A DNA stretch of 64,000 nt from CAWINY01 sp963837635 (GTDB lineage Bacteria > Acidobacteriota > Terriglobia > Terriglobales > Acidobacteriaceae). The stretch is from positions 248,001 through 312,000 of the forward strand of contig CAWINY010000007.1 of NCBI GenBank assembly GCA_963837635.1. The letters are read 5' to 3'. The notes under the pieces were generated by a model, which was given only the letters and a program-made list of their open reading frames with translations, was not told the origin of the DNA and ran no database searches. Below are positions 60,853 to 64,000 of this stretch, in pieces. The translations under genes and the position numbers were made by a program. Every line of letters starts with the position of its first letter. The first letter of the stretch is position 1.

Positions 60853-60950
60853 CGCCGCTGATTACCGCTGAACAACGCTGATCGGTTTTGGGAGAGGGAT
60901 ATAGGCAGCGTTCGCCATTGTTATTAAGAATCAGCGTAATCAGCGGCTGA
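60853..60950. repeat. CCGCTGATTACGCTGATT-type inverted repeat between convergent genes
   Basis: CCGCTGATTACCGCTGA at 60855-60871 is matched by the inverse AATCAGCGTAATCAGCGG at 60929-60946. The pair sits exactly in the spacer between the kinase (+) and the next receiver gene (-), so transcripts from both sides would run through the hairpin. Confidence 0.7.
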
Positions 60951-60986
60951 CGGACTTGGCCTCTGAGGACGGTGACGCAACCGTTT

Positions 60987-61382
60987 TCAGGCGCGCCCGG
61001 CGGCTTTCGTCGAAGAGGCCGCTGCCGCGCGGCGGATGGCCTCGCGCAACTCCTCGGGCGGGAACGGTTTCGCGATTACCTCAAAGGCGCCTTTGGACAG
61101 CGCCTCGCGGGCCAGCTCCATGGTGGCGTAGCCGGTGATCAGGATCACTTTGGTGTACTTCGATTTCTTGCGCGCGGCCTCGAGCACTTGCAATCCGGTC
61201 ACCTCATCAATCCGCATATCGGTGACGACAACGTCAAAGTCTCTTTGCGCGATGCTTGCCAGGGCGGACTTGCCCTCCTGGTGCGCCTCGACCTCATAGC
61301 CGCTCTTCTCCAGGGCGGGCTTGAGGCGCTTGCTTACGATGGCTTCGTCATCCACCAGCAGAATACTGAGCTTTTTGGTCAT
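60987..61382 (-). CDS. Single-domain response regulator (receiver)
   Basis: The 131-residue receiver has D11, D12, phospho-acceptor D55 (VVVTDMRIDEVTG), VILITGYATME and the lysine in VIAKPFPPEE, then an Ala/Arg-rich tail. It has no output domain. It lies 31 nt downstream of the cytidylate-kinase-like gene in the same direction and mirrors the receiver at the end of the other operon. Confidence 0.92.
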   Translation of the reverse strand: MTKKLSILLVDDEAIVSKRLKPALEKSGYEVEAHQEGKSALASIAQRDFDVVVTDMRIDEVTGLQVLEAARKKSKYTKVILITGYATMELAREALSKGAFEVIAKPFPPEELREAIRRAAAASSTKAAGRA

Positions 61383-61413
61383 GGCGCATTCCCTTTGCCG
61401 TCAACCAGAACCG

Positions 61414-62790
61414 TCAGAAAATCGAGAACCGCCTCCTGCGATGAGAAAACCAGGAGATAGCTGAACACCTCATTGCAACACTGCCAAGCATAGCCAGCAG
61501 GTTCTTGGAACTGAAACGTTCCTTTATTTCACCAGCCTGCACCACGGGTACGCCCAGGTGCTCGTGCAGACTGGCGGCCAGTTCATGGCCCAAACGCGCG
61601 CGGGCCGCTTTTCCTTGATCCAGGAAGACAGCGCCGATCACCACCAAACTGTAGCTCGAGCTCCCGTCGAGCGCGGCGAGCAGGTTCTTCATCGTGCCTT
61701 GAAACACGGTACGTCCCCCGGCCTTGCCCAGCCTCACCAATTCCGTGAACGTCTCCTCCATCCCGGCTTTGTCCAACTGGCTTGGGGATCGTTCTGCCGG
61801 CAGGTCTTCCTCGATGCCGCCAGCCGCATCGCTGGGCGATCCGGCTTTGGCGAGGGTACCACGCTCTACAAGGGGAGCCGTTTCGCTGGCCCGGAATCTG
61901 AGCAGTTCCACGGCTGCTCCCCACTTCTTCGCCAAGTCAACGATGGATTGAAATGTCGCCTGGTGAGGATCAAACTGCTCTTGAATCCAGAGAATACGCG
62001 TAGCAGCCGTGTTGCAGAAGATCTGCCGGACGCCGGGCACGGCAGTCAGAACCGGCACAATGGCCGCGGCCGCCTCGCCATGGTGGGGCCGATAGCAAAC
62101 AGAAACAATCCCGTCGTCGGACTGCACGTGGAAGCTGGCGTTCCTGGTGCGGTCATCTTTGGCCAGCGCGAGCCGGCAGCGATTCGCCAGGAGCAAGTCC
62201 CGCAGCCCTTGCTTGGACTCTGGGGTTTCCTGGAACTCAGGAAGTTGCACGATGGAGCAGAACGCGGCGGCCAAATGATCGACGTTCGTACGTTCGATGT
62301 TGAGGCTGAAGTCGTAGCCGCGCGGCTGAATCCAGTTGATATCGTAGAAGGTCCGAACCCACGTCTGGCGATCCTGATCCACCTGTTCGATGTACTGCTC
62401 GGCCTTGTCGCGGCTCAATCGGAGCCTCTCCTGGACTGACTGGATGCGCGTTTCCGAGTCGGCTTCCACCCGCACCCGAAGCACGTGACCGATGCCCTTG
62501 AACAAGCAATGACCGGCGAGGCCGTGATAAACCAGGGGACCGGCCAACGCCGCCTCGGTCAAGTAGCTAATCACAAAGGCTTGGTAGTGCTCGCGCTCCA
62601 GCAGCATGCGTTCATTCAGAGCGCCATTCACGCACGCCATCTCAAGCTTACCGGCGGCAATGCCCGACAAGGTGGCTTGCTCCAGGAGTTCTTCCCGTCC
62701 AATGCAGCGACAACCCAGATTGCGCGCCAAGCTTTCGGCAAAAGCCTTGCCGCAACCGTAGCTCCCCCGCGAAATGCAGACGAGTTGCAT
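61414..62790 (-). CDS. Cytidylate-kinase-like protein with BON-like and UspA-like C-terminal parts
   Basis: The 458-residue protein starts with the same cytidylate kinase-like domain as the 57569 gene (MQLVCISRGSYGCGKAFAES, GREELLEQATLSG; to about 200). It continues with a BON-like region (about 210-275; NASFHVQSDDGIVSVCYR) and then a segment (about 290-445; YSLVVIGAVFLDQG, ELAASLHEHLGVPVV) resembling the C-terminal half of universal stress proteins. The glycine of the P-loop SGG is Cys here (YGCGK). The ATG is preceded by GAGG. It is the first gene of the second leftward unit, with a receiver gene after it. The substrate is unknown. Confidence 0.75.
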   Translation of the reverse strand: MQLVCISRGSYGCGKAFAESLARNLGCRCIGREELLEQATLSGIAAGKLEMACVNGALNERMLLEREHYQAFVISYLTEAALAGPLVYHGLAGHCLFKGIGHVLRVRVEADSETRIQSVQERLRLSRDKAEQYIEQVDQDRQTWVRTFYDINWIQPRGYDFSLNIERTNVDHLAAAFCSIVQLPEFQETPESKQGLRDLLLANRCRLALAKDDRTRNASFHVQSDDGIVSVCYRPHHGEAAAAIVPVLTAVPGVRQIFCNTAATRILWIQEQFDPHQATFQSIVDLAKKWGAAVELLRFRASETAPLVERGTLAKAGSPSDAAGGIEEDLPAERSPSQLDKAGMEETFTELVRLGKAGGRTVFQGTMKNLLAALDGSSSYSLVVIGAVFLDQGKAARARLGHELAASLHEHLGVPVVQAGEIKERFSSKNLLAMLGSVAMRCSAISWFSHRRRRFSIF

Positions 62791-63275
62791 GGTGGCCTCG
62801 GTTCCGTTTTGCTTCCCGTGACCGGGTGCATGCCTTCCCGGCGAACATTCCCACCACCCCTGTGGCGAGATTCAGCTCTAACAATTGTTACGCGATTGCA
62901 AGAATAAAAGCCAAATGCGTCCCGCGGGATTCAAACGCAAGAGGGCTGAATCCAAACTCTGCCGAACACATCTTCCCAATCTCGACCATTTCTATAGGCA
63001 GTTAGCGGATTATGCGGTTGTTGTGCCGCGCTGACAGTGACTCACATCACGTTCCGAAGTGCGATACAACCGCAAACCTCGCGCTGGGTATCACTTCTGC
63101 TGCCGTCGCTGGCGGTCGTGGGCATGGGCTTGGGCTCTGCGCGACCTGTCAGGGGGATTGCAGGCAGTGCCAGACGTCAACGTAGGGTGGTGCGGAAGGG
63201 GAGGTGGCGCATGCACCTCCCCGGCGATGAAAGCATCACCGGGGAACCCGCATCGTAACGGCACGAGAGCAACAC
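62791..63275. other. Upstream region of the second cytidylate-kinase-like gene
   Basis: It lies between two leftward genes. It contains the CRP/FNR-like site at 63037-63050. Otherwise I see no gene; frames here are short and biased by GC. Confidence 0.4.
63037..63050. promoter_or_regulatory. CRP/FNR-like palindrome GTGA-N6-TCAC
   Basis: GTGACTCACATCAC has the two half-sites GTGA and TCAC separated by 6 nt, as in CRP/FNR family operators. It lies about 250 nt before the start of the second cytidylate-kinase-like gene. The distance is large and single sites of this kind occur by chance, so the call is weak. Confidence 0.3.
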
Positions 63276-64000
63276 TCAGTGGAAATGAGCGACTTCTTCG
63301 ACTTTCCTGCGCGCGTCTGCCGTTGCTCCGCCTCCTCCGCTCGGCGACCGGTATGTTGGGCGACGGCGGAAGCGGGACATGATGGCATCCGTGGTGAATC
63401 CCCCAAAAGCGGCGGCCAGAACTGCGATCAGGCCATAGATCAGGGCGTGGGCCCTCGATAGCGCGAACACCCCGGCTGGGAACCCGACCTCAGCCACCTT
63501 CACCACGGCGGTGCCCCGCGCCACTACCGTCTGATTCTGACAGGCATAGACCTCGACTTGGTACGACCCAGGGGGCGCTTTCTTTGGGAAAGCGACATTC
63601 ACGTTGTAGAGTGCGCTGTCGGCGGAGTCTTTAACCGCAACCGCATCCGGGTGCGTCTGATAGCTGCCCTCGTCCTGTTTTAGCGCGATATAGTTCGTGC
63701 GGATCAGTTCTCGATCCTGCGGGTCGGATTTTACGTTCTTATGCGAGCGGCACTCGATGCGGCTCTTGATCGCGGCTGGATCGAGTTGGTATTTCTCGAT
63801 GCTGGCGCGATCCAGCAACGTGGAAACATCACCATAAGACAGGAACAGACGAGGCGCTCCCCCGATGTGGAGCTTGTCGGTATTGACCCAGATCGGCCCC
63901 ACTCGTCCTTTCCGGTTAAACACTTCGTCCTTCTCATCGCCGCGAACGACTACGAGCACCTTCGAGCCCGGTGGGACGGCGCCCTCAATTTTCAAGTCTG
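63276..64000 (-). CDS. TIGR02186/Alph_Pro_TM-type membrane-anchored protein (5' end outside window)
   Basis: The frame is open to the right edge of the window, so the N-terminus is missing. The visible 240 residues contain IEGAVPPGSKVLVVVRGD, NRKGRVGPIWVNTDKLHI and an extracytoplasmic beta domain with two cysteines (about 82 and 152), then one membrane helix (about 185-203) and a basic tail. This matches the TIGR02186 family better than the copy at 54220 does. It lies upstream of the second cytidylate-kinase-like gene, so the second unit may also include a TauE/SafE gene beyond the edge. Confidence 0.8.
   Translation of the reverse strand, partial: DLKIEGAVPPGSKVLVVVRGDEKDEVFNRKGRVGPIWVNTDKLHIGGAPRLFLSYGDVSTLLDRASIEKYQLDPAAIKSRIECRSHKNVKSDPQDRELIRTNYIALKQDEGSYQTHPDAVAVKDSADSALYNVNVAFPKKAPPGSYQVEVYACQNQTVVARGTAVVKVAEVGFPAGVFALSRAHALIYGLIAVLAAAFGGFTTDAIMSRFRRRPTYRSPSGGGGATADARRKVEEVAHFH

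Noticed and set aside
1..64000. CRISPR arrays, rRNA operons or tRNA genes
   Set aside because: I looked for regularly spaced direct repeats and for conserved rRNA/tRNA sequence blocks and found none. The repeats seen are intergenic palindromes, not arrays.

Overview
The window is GC-rich bacterial chromosomal DNA and most resembles an Acidobacteriota genome (Terriglobia-like). I infer this from an Oar-like TonB-dependent receptor with a carboxypeptidase-regulatory plug, many long proline/alanine-rich secreted proteins, dense two-component signalling, ParB-like and tyrosine-recombinase (RIT-like) modules, and several families of palindromic intergenic repeats. No rRNA, tRNA or marker gene in the window proves the assignment. 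I saw no CRISPR array.

Layout. 0-9.5 kb is housekeeping: an edge pair of hypothetical genes, an EF-G paralogue with its terminator, an SdpI-type membrane protein, a DsbA-like protein with one cysteine, a DinG/XPD helicase, the GTPase Der and a thymidylate-kinase-like protein. 9.6-22.9 kb looks like an exopolysaccharide export/regulation locus. A leftward set encodes a giant TPR/beta-barrel protein, a sugar-nucleotidyltransferase-like protein, a STAS protein and a flippase fused to a ParB-like domain. A divergent rightward set encodes a polytopic membrane protein and three exported proteins.

23-26.8 kb is a graveyard of mobile elements: two IS21 families, one with its istA core inverted in place, a serine recombinase and a broken SnoaL-like gene. 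27-39.6 kb is intact and leftward: a single-chain topoisomerase III-RecQ fusion, pgl, zwf, a 52-aa ORF, a GH15 glucoamylase, and a cNMP-sensing histidine kinase coupled to a receiver-thioredoxin-reductase-like fusion.

39.6-50.4 kb is heavily rearranged. A tolC fragment abuts an IS1182-like remnant, which abuts an antiporter fragment. Then come an intact TonB receptor, a broken czcA joined in frame to a KDPG aldolase gene, a 5'-truncated frameshifted histidine kinase with its intact LuxR-type regulator, tandem tyrosine recombinase fragments and a decapitated hbd gene.

50.9-64 kb is the most interesting part. It holds two paralogous sets of genes made of receiver proteins, two related histidine kinases, two cytidylate-kinase-like proteins (one with a BON domain, one with a UspA-like tail), a PEP-synthase-like enzyme fused to a receiver, a TauE/SafE transporter and two TIGR02186/Alph_Pro_TM-type membrane proteins. 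The overlaps and 1-5 nt spacing make the left set one operon. I propose it as a candidate signalling and phosphotransfer system at the membrane whose biochemistry is not evident from known families.
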